From: Lentinula raphanica
Taxonomy: Eukaryota; Basidiomycota; Agaricomycetes; Agaricales; Omphalotaceae
Direction: 5' to 3'
Assembly (NCBI GenBank): GCA_027919835.1
Contig: JANVFP010000021.1
Coordinates: 1 to 64,000, forward strand
DNA length: 64,000 nt
Below the pieces are notes generated by a model. That model saw only the letters and a program-made list of their open reading frames with translations. It had not been told where the DNA came from and made no database searches. A program made the position numbers and the translations under genes. Shown piece after piece: positions 47,719-57,714 of this stretch. Position 1 is the stretch's first letter, and every line of letters begins with the position of its first letter.

Positions 47719-50700
47719 TCATTTTCGCGGTAGTTGTCTCCAATGGGAGACATTCTTTAACGCTAGATATCTATCTAACGCTTGAAGATCACTACAAGTA
47801 GTGTAGGGTTCGACCGTTATGTCACCCATATTCCATAACACATGGAAGAATAACTTTTTCCCTTGCCATTGATGACCAACGATGTCATCAACAAGCCACT
47901 CGACTTCGACAGGTTCACCGAAGTCGTAGGGTTGGGCTTGACTACGATCTGGGAATAATACGTCGTCGTTGGCGACGTGTGGTCTCAAGAGAGATACGTG
48001 GAATTTGTCATGGATTCCACGTTTACGGAGTTCTGTTGGTAGTCCCAGCTGGTACACCGATTTCCCTTCGACTACCTCAGTTATGGGGTATGGCCCAACG
48101 AATTTGGGCAATAATTTTCTCGCTCTGCCTTTTGGGAGATTGAGATTGGTGGTAGCGAGATAAACCAGGTCATTGACCTTGATCTCCGGCTCCTCTCGTC
48201 GATGTAGGTTCGACCAATGAGTTTGAAATACTCTAGACGCTATTATAGCGTCATGAGCCTCTGCCAGATGGGAAATCGTTTGGGCAGCGAAGTGTCTAAC
48301 TCCTGGAGCCACGGCAACTTCTGCTGGTAATTCCCGGATCATGGATGGGAGATAGCCACCGTCAAGTTCGAACGGCGCGAATCCGGTGGATTCATTTACG
48401 CTCGCATTGAGCGCGAATTCCGTCATAGGAATTTTCTCCAACCAATCTTTCTGATTGGGCTTAACCACAGATCGGAGTACCTGCGTTATCGAGCGATTGG
48501 CTCGCTCCGTGACTCCATCCGTCTGTGGATGGTAGGAGGTAGACATGAGAAGCTTAGCTCCCAGTAACCGATGTACTTCTCGCCACCATCGCGAGATGAA
48601 CTTCGGGTCTCTGTCTGACACGATAGACTTGGGAAGTCCATGTAGTCGTACTATTTCTTTCAAAAATAGTTCGGCTAATTCGACGGCAGTCGTCGAGGTA
48701 TTGAGAGGAATCAAATGATTCCTAGCCGTCAATCGGCATATTACCACCCAAAGATAATTACATCCTTGGGTTTCGGGGAATGGTCCAACAAAGTCCATCC
48801 CAATGGATTCCCATGGTTTAGTGGGAATCGGGAGGCTGTGAAGCTTCCCGGCAGGTCGAAGATTTGGTTTCTTTGACCGTTGACAAGTCTCGCAGGACTT
48901 GCAGAATAATTCGGTGTCACCATGTATTCTGGGCCACCAATACCATCGTCTGACATAGTCCGATGTTCGTTGCTCTCCGAAATGACCAACGATTTCGTGT
49001 GCTTGCTCCAATACTAGCCCACGTAATGTCTTTCCAGACGATGATTTACCGCCAGGGATACACATTACTTCCTCTCCGCTGCGGTTAGTGGTGTAGATCA
49101 CCTCATCGATCACACGGAACCCCTTGTGATCACTAGGATGCTCAAGTATTTTCTGGAGCAGTGCATCCTTCGCGGATAGTTTCTTCACTTCTTTCACGAA
49201 GTCATCCGGTCCCAATACCACCGGTATTGGTTCTATCCCCCTTGCGCGGGATTCTAGGATGGTAGGATTATAGCCATCCGCCTCTCCTTCCGAATTTACC
49301 AGATCGGGTTCTTGGTTATCCTGCAGTATTTTTGCTTCGGTATCACGAAGTTCTTCCTCTTCTCGGAGGGCTGCCATCCGAGTTACCTGCACTTCAATTA
49401 CTCGTTGTGCAGGTAAATCGTCCATCTCTTTGTCGAGTTGAACATCGGCATTGACGTACTCGGATGCCGAATGAACTTCGTTCGGAAGGTCAGATTCAAA
49501 ATAGCGAGACAGTGCGTCTGCTATCCTGTTAGTTGATCCTTTGATATAGCGTATATCAAAGTCATATCGAGATAGGTATTCCATCCATCTCGTTTGGCGG
49601 CTGCTCAAATGCCGCTGAGTCTTAAAGAATGTCAACGCTTCGTGGTCTGTTACTATGTGGATGCGATATCCCATAAGTTTATCAGACCATTTGAGCAATG
49701 CTTCAAGGATAGCGAGTGTTTCTTGTTCGAACACTCGGTAGTTCATCTGAGCAGCAGTGAACTTTTTGGACATGAATCCCGCTGGACGGCATTCCTTCCA
49801 GGTGGGACCTTGACCATAGTAGGCTCCAATGCCACTGACGGATGCGTCGCATATGACCCATATGGGTTCACCCGTTCTCGGGTCTATAGGTTTCAACACA
49901 GGAACCTTCTCAGACGTGGCCAGTCTCTTGATGTTCTGGAAGCACGTTTCATGGAACGGAAGCCACACGAATGGGACATTGTTCCGACACATCAGCGACA
50001 GAGGGCTGGTGTAAACTGCCACAGATGGCATATAACTGGCTAGGTACTGTACCAAACCTAAAAACTTCTGAACATCATTGAAGTTTCGTGGTGTTCTCCA
50101 CTCTCGGATTTTCGCCATCTTATCCATGTCGGCATGGATTCCCTGGTCGTCTATAAGATGACCCAAGCAATCGAGTTCGTTTGCATACAACTCGCATTTT
50201 TCAGCCTTTAAATAGAACTTCTGTTGTCGCAGTCGTTCAAACACCTGGCCTAGGTGCTTTTCATGATCCTCTATAGAATCACTGAATGTGAATATATCGT
50301 CTAAATAGACGTGTACAGATCTCCCTATGAGATCTTGAAACGTTCTCGTCATTATACGTTGGAACGTAGCAGGAGCGTTACAGTCTCCCTGCATCATGAC
50401 CTGGCTCACATATGTGCCATAGATTGTTGCGAATGCGGTCTTGGGTACATCCTTGACCTCATTGCGTATCTGCTCGTACGCATCCGACATATCGATCTTT
50501 GATCGATATTTATGTCGTGCCACATCTGATCGTATGTGGTCTTGGTCAGGGAATGGCGTTACATCCTTGACCGTATTTTCGTTCCGTTGCCGATAATCGA
50601 CAATGGTTCGTAATTTCCCATTCTTCTTGGGAATACACAGCATTGGAGCTGCTTGCGGAGCGGTGGCATGAATCCACCATTGAGCTCGAGTGTATCTTTC

Positions 50701-51501
50701 GAGTTTTTCAGACAAGTCAACTTTCAGACTGTCTGGACATCGAGGCATATAATAATTATACCTCTTATCCTCATCGATCAGTGGTATTCGATGATTAATC
50801 TCCCTTAATGGAGGGAGAGTTTCTGGGACGCCTTGCAGCATGTCCTTATTCCTTTCGAGCCACCCTTCGCGCAGTCGCGGGACATCTCTAGAGGATAATC
50901 GCTCTTCATGAGCGTTTAGGGATTTCATAACCCCTATGGGTGATTCCATTTCGATTTCGTCAAACGGAATATAAGTCAATTCGGCGTGTCTAGCCCTGAA
51001 TTGTCGACGACGGCGTGCAGTGAATCCTGTACGACGTTTCTTTTTCAACCCTTTTCGATTGTTCGACGTGGGTACTTGACCTCGTCGTTTATGACTATGT
51101 ATTATACACAGTCTATCCGATGGTCTGAGTTTGTGGGTATGTTCCACAATCTCATAGTCCTCCTTTACGGAGTAATCAGAACCCGACTCTGATTCATCGT
51201 CAGTGAACCCTTCAATGAGTTCTACCGATTGTTGGGGTTCGGGAAATACCTGTCTTCCCTCCCCCATTTGATGTTTCCCTAAGGTAGCATCAAAACGTCT
51301 TGAAAACTCCTGGACAAATTCCACACCGTCATCTAACATCTCCGGACGGATGTCAACCTGATCATCAGGATCAGCTAGGCTAATCACCATCGGGGAATCA
51401 GATGGTAATGCTCGTTTTATTCGAGCAATTTCTTCTCGGATATCCGAGTCATCCATCGTCTCTTCGATGGTAGGTCTACGAGAGAGCTTCTCAGCTTCCA
51501 T
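47719..51501 (-). CDS. Gypsy pol: reverse transcriptase, RNase H, integrase
   Basis: This 1260-residue ORF makes the replication enzymes. A long basic N-terminal region (KKKRRTGFTARRRR) precedes the reverse transcriptase, with YLDD in HVYLDDIFTF at about codon 397. RNase H starts at VICDASVSG (about 549). The integrase finger runs HEIVGH to CETCQRSK (about 837-868), with catalytic Asp in GMDFVGPF, Asp in VSDRDPKF and Glu in TERANRS (about 902, 960, 998). The C-terminus (VEWLVDD, LFFHVLWNMGD, QALDRYLAL) looks like a chromodomain. All key residues are present. There is no protease here: it is at the end of the gag ORF. The first Met is 10 codons after the gag UGA in the same frame, and pol itself ends in UGA-CUC. 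Expression by readthrough is therefore likely, and the given start may not be used. Confidence 0.93.
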   Translation of the reverse strand: MEAEKLSRRPTIEETMDDSDIREEIARIKRALPSDSPMVISLADPDDQVDIRPEMLDDGVEFVQEFSRRFDATLGKHQMGEGRQVFPEPQQSVELIEGFTDDESESGSDYSVKEDYEIVEHTHKLRPSDRLCIIHSHKRRGQVPTSNNRKGLKKKRRTGFTARRRRQFRARHAELTYIPFDEIEMESPIGVMKSLNAHEERLSSRDVPRLREGWLERNKDMLQGVPETLPPLREINHRIPLIDEDKRYNYYMPRCPDSLKVDLSEKLERYTRAQWWIHATAPQAAPMLCIPKKNGKLRTIVDYRQRNENTVKDVTPFPDQDHIRSDVARHKYRSKIDMSDAYEQIRNEVKDVPKTAFATIYGTYVSQVMMQGDCNAPATFQRIMTRTFQDLIGRSVHVYLDDIFTFSDSIEDHEKHLGQVFERLRQQKFYLKAEKCELYANELDCLGHLIDDQGIHADMDKMAKIREWRTPRNFNDVQKFLGLVQYLASYMPSVAVYTSPLSLMCRNNVPFVWLPFHETCFQNIKRLATSEKVPVLKPIDPRTGEPIWVICDASVSGIGAYYGQGPTWKECRPAGFMSKKFTAAQMNYRVFEQETLAILEALLKWSDKLMGYRIHIVTDHEALTFFKTQRHLSSRQTRWMEYLSRYDFDIRYIKGSTNRIADALSRYFESDLPNEVHSASEYVNADVQLDKEMDDLPAQRVIEVQVTRMAALREEEELRDTEAKILQDNQEPDLVNSEGEADGYNPTILESRARGIEPIPVVLGPDDFVKEVKKLSAKDALLQKILEHPSDHKGFRVIDEVIYTTNRSGEEVMCIPGGKSSSGKTLRGLVLEQAHEIVGHFGEQRTSDYVRRWYWWPRIHGDTELFCKSCETCQRSKKPNLRPAGKLHSLPIPTKPWESIGMDFVGPFPETQGCNYLWVVICRLTARNHLIPLNTSTTAVELAELFLKEIVRLHGLPKSIVSDRDPKFISRWWREVHRLLGAKLLMSTSYHPQTDGVTERANRSITQVLRSVVKPNQKDWLEKIPMTEFALNASVNESTGFAPFELDGGYLPSMIRELPAEVAVAPGVRHFAAQTISHLAEAHDAIIASRVFQTHWSNLHRREEPEIKVNDLVYLATTNLNLPKGRARKLLPKFVGPYPITEVVEGKSVYQLGLPTELRKRGIHDKFHVSLLRPHVANDDVLFPDRSQAQPYDFGEPVEVEWLVDDIVGHQWQGKKLFFHVLWNMGDITVEPYTTCSDLQALDRYLALKNVSHWRQLPRK

Positions 51502-51531
51502 TCTCTCGTTCTCCTCTCGGAGGGCCCGGAG

Positions 51532-54500
51532 TCAGATGGTAGATTCAGACGGGGAAGGGTTATCCTTCCTCTTCACCTTCTCATTCCTTTCGGAATGCCT
51601 CATGGCGACACGTCGCTGGAATTCAGCGGCGTCCTCAGTAGCAGTCATCGCGGCTATTTTTGTGCCGTTGATGTTGATAACGTTGTTCTTGAAATCAAGA
51701 ACAACGTTATGTTTCCTCATCCAATACGTGCCTATTACCGCATCGTATCGATCGAGGTTAACGATATCCCAATATGTGGGGTATTGAGCTTCACCTACTA
51801 TGACATCTGCATGAGTGCCATAGTTAAATTTGGCACGACTGCCAATCGTACCCAGCTGCAGACTATGTTGCTGGGTGAGTTCGAACACCTTATGTTTAGC
51901 CACCTGGGTAAACATTGGTGTGAGTGCTTCTAGAGAACTCCCAGAGTCGAACATAAGAAGCGCTACTTGCCCTCCTATATTCATGAGGCAGGACATCATG
52001 CGTCGATCTTCAACGGTACCACGTTGTGGTCGGTCAATCTTACTGGAAGATTTGCGCATGACCACGCTAGTCATTATAGTGGGTTGCTGGCTATCCTTTT
52101 GAATAGCCACTAGACGCACATCGTCATCGATATAGCTGTATAACAGCTCACCCTCCTCTTCAGAGGATGGTTTAGACTCTCCTGATGCGACTTCTGGCCA
52201 AGGGTCAAAGTCGTGGCATTCTATCAACCCAGGAGGACAGTCATCTACTCCGTAAGGAGAGTGGTTAATGGGGTCGCCCATGATGATATCTTCCTCGACA
52301 TCATCACCCGCCTCCTCATCGAGTACGACATTGCCGTCACTCAACTCGACCCATCTTGCTCCATCTTGGTACACTATTGGGTGTCCTAAGATGTTGTCGA
52401 GCGGAACGCTCATACCAGTGAGTCGATCTTCATGCTCCAAAGAATCGTCTTCACTTTCGATGGACTGATACATGGCACCCATGTAGTCCTCGTACTCTTC
52501 GAGCACGTATTCGCCATCAGAGGCTTCTACTAATTCGGCTTGTCCATTAGGACTGTTAGTGTCCTCAGTAGCGTCCTGCACTACTACTACCTCGGAATCA
52601 TGCGATTCGGGGTTTTCATTGTCTTTATCAGATACTTCATCGCTAATGGAGAACAACCGTTCTTTTCCATAGCGTTCGCATGATGGGTCGTTGTGGAAAT
52701 GACCCGTTTTCCCACACCCCCAGCACAGTTTTGGGGTGTTTCTGCGACCAGTGTTGGTCGCAGCCTTATCCTGCGGTTTCTCCGCGGGAGCAGACATAGC
52801 GGCATGTCTGGGCATATTGTTGCCCACTGTGTTAACAGGTTTCGACCAAGTGGTCGTTGGGCGATTGGTCTGATTGGACAGTTTTACCAATCGAAATCGT
52901 TGACCGTTCCCTCTGGAATAACTCCCTACTCTCGCGGCATTGGGGGATACATTTCCAGTTTGCCCATGAAGCAACTTGGTATTAGCAGCCATATTGTCTG
53001 CTTCTTCTTTCCTACGAATGCAGTTCACAATCTCGCGAACTGACGCGACTTCAGGAACAACATGTTCCTCCCTCAGATGATTGATGAGGCTCAAAGGTAT
53101 ACCTTCGAGTAATCTCGTTCTGAACGAGTGTTTACTCGGTATATGGAGTAATCTCAACGCGAACCTATTCAGTTTCGCGAAGAATTCTCTGATACCTAGC
53201 TTGGCATCATACTTAGCAGTACGCCAGCAAGTCTCAGCGTACGTGAAGACTTCGTCTTGCACGAATCGTTTGAATAGTCCAATCAGGACTTCTTCAGTCT
53301 TCCACATATCCCGGACTCTATGTGGTCCAGTGACGTGATCATGATACCACAGTTTGGCATCTCCATCAAGCATGCCTTCAAGGCATAGTACCTGCATACC
53401 ATTGCCTTCCGGGCCAGTCAATCGATTCACCACCATCCAGTTGATGACTGAATTGACCCACGTCTCGAAAGTATCGATGTTACCATCGCCTGCCCATGGG
53501 TCTGGGTATTTGATTTTAACGTTCTTTATGCCTTCGAGTGAAGGTAGAACTTGATCCAACTGTCTGCGTATTCCTTCCAGCAGTTGCTGCTGTATACGAC
53601 GATTGTACTCGTCGTGGCCTCGATTGGTTAATATATCCAACATTTCACGAGCCTTTTTTGCCTTTCGGCGTTTTTTCTTCTCCCGCTTACGCTGGGATTC
53701 CAGACGAGCTTTCTCACTGGGGGTGTCACTGAACTCAGCGTGGACAGATTCTTCTGAATCTGACTGGAGCCAAGGCGTTTTACTACGCCTGTCATCCTTG
53801 GACGGGTTATACCCATCGAATGAATTATCGGACGAACTGCCATCGCTATCGTCTCCAGGATCCCGATCCCCTTGAGCAGTTCTGAGCTTCTCGTCCGGGG
53901 GGTACTCCCTCTCATGGGGTTTTCCTTCGGTGTCGAAGGCGATATTCTGGTCATACCATATACATTGGTTGACTGATGATCCAGCTCTGAGAGCATGGAC
54001 TCTCAAGACTTGACCTATCACTCGGTCTTCCCATCGAAGTGGTTTACCAATGTAGCGATTACTACCCGGGATCTTGACGAACCTCGGGTCGTTCACCATC
54101 TCGTCGAACGTTTTCCCATTAGGGTAAACGTGTCGAGTGCTAGGCTTAGCACTCGTCTCGAGATTGATGTTCTCGTATATATCATTCTCGGCTTCTTCAG
54201 CCTTGACTGATAGTGCCTCCGTGTTCTGAATTTCTACTTCCCCTGAAGGTTTTGCGGTTTCCTCCTCGACAGAAGATTCGTTGACCCAGTCTCTCAGGGT
54301 CTGAAACCTCTTTTTTAGAAGGTCGTTTTGCGATTCCCGCAATTCCTTGATCGATTTTTCAAGGATACTCTGGGCCTCATTTTCCTGAGACTCCAGGAGT
54401 TGTATTAGCGTTTGCGTACGCTTTTCAGGGGTTCGAACACTGGTATTTTCGTCTACCAGTATTGGATAACCCAGTTTTCCTCCTAGTTCAGGAGACTTAC

Positions 54501-54903
54501 CAGCGTCGTTGCCTTGTTGCGCAACGAGCTCGGGAGACTTATTGCCCAACAGGGCATTTTCTCTCTTACGATCGGCCGCTGCCGCTAATGGGGAACTACG
54601 AATCGTATTTCCTAGAGAACTCGTCTGGGAGTCATCCTCCTCAGTCGTTTGTTCCCTGATTTGACCAGGTTCCGTAGGGGAACGAGGTCGTCGTGGTGGT
54701 AAACCACCAAACGGATTTTCAAAGTCCGCCGTAGTCGTGACTACGTTGTCTCGGTCCACCTGACCAGAGTTGCTCGTATTAGGCTGACCATCGTCAGCCG
54801 GATTATTGGCAGAAGAGCCCAACGTTTGGGTCGGATCTGCCTTTTGAGGTTCAAATAGTGGTCCTATCTTAGGACCCTTTTTGCTGTCTTTTTTCGGCGG
54901 CAT
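51532..54903 (-). CDS. Gypsy gag-protease polyprotein
   Basis: The 1123-residue ORF starts MPPKKDSKKGPK at 54903, about 66 bases after the upstream LTR. A disordered acidic N-terminal part is followed by a retrotransposon gag (capsid-like) region at about 465-635 (FETWVNSVINWM, LCLEGMLDGDAKLWYHDH, EVFTYAETCWRTA). A zinc knuckle CWGCGKTGHFHNDPSC lies at about 724-739 (C-x2-C-x4-H-x6-C, a slightly long last gap). The aspartic protease is at the C-terminus, with the catalytic motif in LLMFDSGSSLEA (about 985) and a hydrophobic VIGTYWMRKH flap partner region. Placing protease with gag and ending in UGA-CUC before an in-frame pol is the arrangement expected if a small share of gag ribosomes read through into pol. 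Confidence 0.92.
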   Translation of the reverse strand: MPPKKDSKKGPKIGPLFEPQKADPTQTLGSSANNPADDGQPNTSNSGQVDRDNVVTTTADFENPFGGLPPRRPRSPTEPGQIREQTTEEDDSQTSSLGNTIRSSPLAAAADRKRENALLGNKSPELVAQQGNDAGKSPELGGKLGYPILVDENTSVRTPEKRTQTLIQLLESQENEAQSILEKSIKELRESQNDLLKKRFQTLRDWVNESSVEEETAKPSGEVEIQNTEALSVKAEEAENDIYENINLETSAKPSTRHVYPNGKTFDEMVNDPRFVKIPGSNRYIGKPLRWEDRVIGQVLRVHALRAGSSVNQCIWYDQNIAFDTEGKPHEREYPPDEKLRTAQGDRDPGDDSDGSSSDNSFDGYNPSKDDRRSKTPWLQSDSEESVHAEFSDTPSEKARLESQRKREKKKRRKAKKAREMLDILTNRGHDEYNRRIQQQLLEGIRRQLDQVLPSLEGIKNVKIKYPDPWAGDGNIDTFETWVNSVINWMVVNRLTGPEGNGMQVLCLEGMLDGDAKLWYHDHVTGPHRVRDMWKTEEVLIGLFKRFVQDEVFTYAETCWRTAKYDAKLGIREFFAKLNRFALRLLHIPSKHSFRTRLLEGIPLSLINHLREEHVVPEVASVREIVNCIRRKEEADNMAANTKLLHGQTGNVSPNAARVGSYSRGNGQRFRLVKLSNQTNRPTTTWSKPVNTVGNNMPRHAAMSAPAEKPQDKAATNTGRRNTPKLCWGCGKTGHFHNDPSCERYGKERLFSISDEVSDKDNENPESHDSEVVVVQDATEDTNSPNGQAELVEASDGEYVLEEYEDYMGAMYQSIESEDDSLEHEDRLTGMSVPLDNILGHPIVYQDGARWVELSDGNVVLDEEAGDDVEEDIIMGDPINHSPYGVDDCPPGLIECHDFDPWPEVASGESKPSSEEEGELLYSYIDDDVRLVAIQKDSQQPTIMTSVVMRKSSSKIDRPQRGTVEDRRMMSCLMNIGGQVALLMFDSGSSLEALTPMFTQVAKHKVFELTQQHSLQLGTIGSRAKFNYGTHADVIVGEAQYPTYWDIVNLDRYDAVIGTYWMRKHNVVLDFKNNVININGTKIAAMTATEDAAEFQRRVAMRHSERNEKVKRKDNPSPSESTI

Positions 54904-54969
54904 TGTTCTATTCAGATAACTGAATGAAAATTTACTAACGGAGTTTTTAATGCTCGGTGTTCAAAAAAC

Positions 54970-55252
54970 TGTAACCGTCCGTGAGGATGGTTGTTTGGAG
55001 CTTTAAGGCTGCTAGTAGCTTGTAGCTTAATGTCTTAATTCACGCGTAATGAACACGATGAGTCTCTTATTAGACTTCGCTATGTACGATTTTACACGGT
55101 AGAAAAGAACTACTGTAAATTATCTAATAGTCCGGTATTTATAGTGCCGAGGAACTGTATAGTTCCTCGTGAGAATCAATGTCCGAAAAGAGAAACTTAT
55201 AGATATTGATAAGATAATATGTATATAGAGGAGATAAATAGGGGCCGTTACA
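54970..55252 (-). repeat. 5' LTR of the complete gypsy element
   Basis: 283 bp, identical to the LTR at 44432-44714 except one visible base. In element orientation it is upstream and should hold the promoter. The 67 bases between it and the gag ATG are the leader; a primer-binding site was not recognised in it. The ATAGG duplication follows at 55253-55257. Confidence 0.95.
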
Positions 55253-55657
55253 ATAGGGACATCCCACCTGGGACATCCCAGCTGAGTGGGACATCCCATT
55301 GGGGAATTCCCGGGGATTTTCAGCATGTTAGATAGGGGATTTTCAGGTCTTGTCCTATCTAATATGATACCTTTTGGTGATTGCCTAAAGTGGTGTTAAG
55401 TGTGTTAAGTATAATACACATGAACACTGTTTTGAGGTTTTTCATTTTTGAGTGTGTTGAATATGATATACATTACTACTATTCCGAGTTTTTTCATTGT
55501 TAAGTGTGTTAAGTGTGTTAAGTATAATACACATGAACATTGTTTTGAGGTTTTTCATTGTTGAGTGTGTTGAATATGATATACATTACTACTATTCCGA
55601 GTTTTTTCATTGTTAAGTGTGTTAAGTATAATAAGCATTGAGTGTGCTGAATATACT

Positions 55658-56690
55658 AATCAGGAAAAATGTACTGAGCTCTCAGCCACTAAAAGCTGCT
55701 TTCAAGCCCCCTAGGGCCTTCCAAGGCTTTGGAGCCCCCAAGGCATGCAAAGATACCCCCCAAATCCTAGGCACTCTCAGCCACTTGAAAGTTCTGGGGT
55801 ATTCTTTGAGGTGCTTTGAGGTGCTTTGAGAATCTTTGAGTGTCTTTGAGTGTCTTTGAGTGTCTTTGAGTGTCTTTGAGGATCTTTGAGTGTCTTTGAG
55901 GAGCTTTGAGATGCTTTCAAAGGCAAAAAATATGAATAAAAATTAATTGATTCCTCTTATTTATATTTTACATTACATTCTATTTTAGATTCTTGTTTTA
56001 TGTAATTTCTAATTATATTATATTACATAAGACTTATATAATTACAAGAATTTGTAATGTACTAGTTAATTATCAAATTATATAGAGAATCTAATCTACA
56101 AATCTCACATATAAAGTCCTTCATTGAGATATGATAACATATACAACATGTAGATATGTAGTTAATATAGCTATATATAAGTTTGGACCATGTGACAAAC
56201 TTTTTGATTGTACATGGTTCACAGTGGCAGCCCAAATATATCATTGAAACAAGATCTTGTCAAAGTTGTCAATGGCACTTTTTGATGCATGTATTCTCTA
56301 GATTAAGCAAGTTCTGCAATACACTTATGAAATTTTCTATTTGGGTGATGTTTTCTTCATTTAATTTGATATTAAAAATTGCTAAAAAGCTCTGCAAAGA
56401 CTCTCAAAGACTCTCAAAGATCCTCAAGGATTCTCAAAGCACTTCAAAGCACTACAAAGCAGTTTAGTGACCAGGGTTACCTAGGCAACCTAGGCCATTG
56501 AGGCACTTTCAGAGTCCCTAGGAATTAGCCATTTCTTGAGGTGCTCTCAGATCAAAGTATATTCCTTTGAGGTTGCCTAAGAAATACCCATTTTTCTCAG
56601 TGCTTTCTAGCTCTCCTAAGCATGTAGGCCCTCTAGAGAGCCTCAAAGATACTCATAGTTGCCTAGGCCTAGAGTGTTTTTCCTGATGGC
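55658..56690. mobile_element. E-family element E6 in the right arm of P5
   Basis: It starts AATCAGGAAAAATG and ends GTTTTTCCTGATGGC, about 1.03 kb. CT lies at both edges (55656-55657 and 56691-56692), but the empty site elsewhere reads GAATATATTGAATG, so the boundary is less clean than in other copies. Tandem TCTTTGAGTG units occur at about 55805-55910, with an AT-rich centre. Confidence 0.75.
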
Positions 56691-57255
56691 CTATTGAATG
56701 ATATAAGCCATTCTAAGTGTCTGAGTGTACTAGGAGTGCTAAAAATAGCACGTACATCATATATACTCAATGTATAGAGAATCTGGTATGATTTGGAGTG
56801 ATAAAAATTTTTACATTTGTCGCGTATTTTTTTTATTTTGCGTTTTCAGGGCCAACAAGGTGACCCTGAATTTTTTGAGTATTTTTGTGATTTCTTTCAG
56901 ATTTTTTGCTACCTAATGAGATCAAGTTCTATTTTTGGACCAATTTCCTTTTTAGGCAACTTTGATGTGTCTGGGATACCCTATACAGTTCAGTTATTAT
57001 TGCCTAATAAGGCTATTTTTGACGTGGTTCAGCCCTATAGCAGTGGTTTAATAACCCAAACAAACCACCAAAAGTTACAGTAGACTTTTTAAAAGGTACA
57101 TTTCCTAAAAAGGGTATTTATAATGTGGTTCAGCTCATTATAAGTGGTTCAATGCCCGAAACAAACCAGTAAAATTTGCGGTACACCTTTTAAAAGGTGC
57201 ACCATGTAACTACAGTGTACTTTTTAAAAGATACTACAATATTGGCTGATGGCTT

Positions 57256-57608
57256 GCCTTTCAAGTGCTTTTTAAACATGTTTGAAGTTTGAACATTCTC
57301 AATTCTCAAAACAGTAGTTTAATCAGTACAAGTACTACCTAGGTACAATCCTACAGCTATACAAACATCCTTGTGAATACCAGAACCTATGAACAGGTGC
57401 AACAACAATATGCAATGACAGAAAAGTAAAAGTAGTAAGTAGTGACAATGAGGAGAGTAGTGTTAATGATGAAGAAGCAAAAGAGGAAAATTCTCCAGCA
57501 GCAACTTGACAACAAAGTTTTCACAGAAAACAACTAACCTTGGAGATGAATCAGAGTCAAAGAGTATTGGGACATTGAAGAGATAAACACACAATCAACA
57601 GACTAGAT
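57256..57608. other. 3' flank of the NLR gene
   Basis: Between the P5 target site and the ancestral NLR stop codon. No gene is recognised. It probably held the 3' untranslated region of the NLR before P5 and E7 inserted. Confidence 0.45.
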
Positions 57609-57714
57609 TCAAGCACCCTGGGCATTGATCTCTGCACCCTGTTGATGCAAAAATTCCACAATATCTTTGTAGTCATTATCTGCTGCTGCTCGAAGTGCAG
57701 TACCATATTTCCCA
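57609..57714 (-). pseudogene. Orphaned last ankyrin repeat of the NLR gene
   Basis: On the minus strand this reads GKYGTALRAAADN, then YKDIVEFLHQQGAEINAQGA and a stop at 57611-57609: one ankyrin unit and a natural C-terminus. It is cut from the main array by E7. Removing E7 and one CA duplication restores TTTCCCACCCTGAGC, as in other repeat junctions of the array. Confidence 0.88.

Larger units (their letters stand above)
44432..55252 (-). mobile_element. Complete Ty3/gypsy chromoviral-type retrotransposon
   Basis: It has two 283-bp LTRs, a perfect 5-bp duplication (ATAGG at 44427-44431 and 55253-55257), a polypurine tract, and uninterrupted gag-protease, pol and a third ORF, all on the minus strand. 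The single LTR difference points to recent insertion. It lies inside the minisatellite arm of P6. The order RT-RNase H-integrase identifies Ty3/gypsy, and a chromodomain-like pol C-terminus suggests a chromovirus. Confidence 0.95.
41993..55392. mobile_element. Palindromic element P6 with minisatellite arms, split by M1 and a gypsy element
   Basis: The ends are CACTTTAGGCAACCACCAAA and its near-exact reverse complement. GTGTTAAG flanks both sides (41985-41992 and 55393-55400); compared with the uninterrupted copy near 55500 the duplication is 8 bp. The arms hold GGGATGTCCC minisatellite, then an AT-rich part, then a copy of the shared core (about 42701-43465). After subtracting the gypsy and M1 it is about 2.2 kb. 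Its outer termini differ from P1-P5, so it may belong to another group (8-bp duplications and CA ends suggest hAT) that shares the core. Confidence 0.8.
39554..57248. mobile_element. Palindromic element P5, with a nest of later insertions
   Basis: The left end CACCCCATACTGTAG and right end (reversed CAGCCAATATTGTAG) are equal-length related termini, each followed by TACC or TATC and CTTTTAAAAAGTA. ATGGCTT flanks both sides (39547-39553 and 57249-57255), a 7-bp duplication. Outer arms carry two further mirrored blocks containing CTTTTAAAA (39570-39830 and 57000-57240). The core is at about 40494-41466. Subtracting E4, E5, P6 and E6 leaves about 2.8 kb, the size of P3. Confidence 0.85.

Noticed and set aside
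39554..57248. P5 as a 10-bp-duplication Mutator-like element (CTGATGGCTT on both sides)
   Set aside because: Aligning the termini with P1 and P3 places CTG inside the right terminus, leaving a 7-bp ATGGCTT duplication that fits the family.
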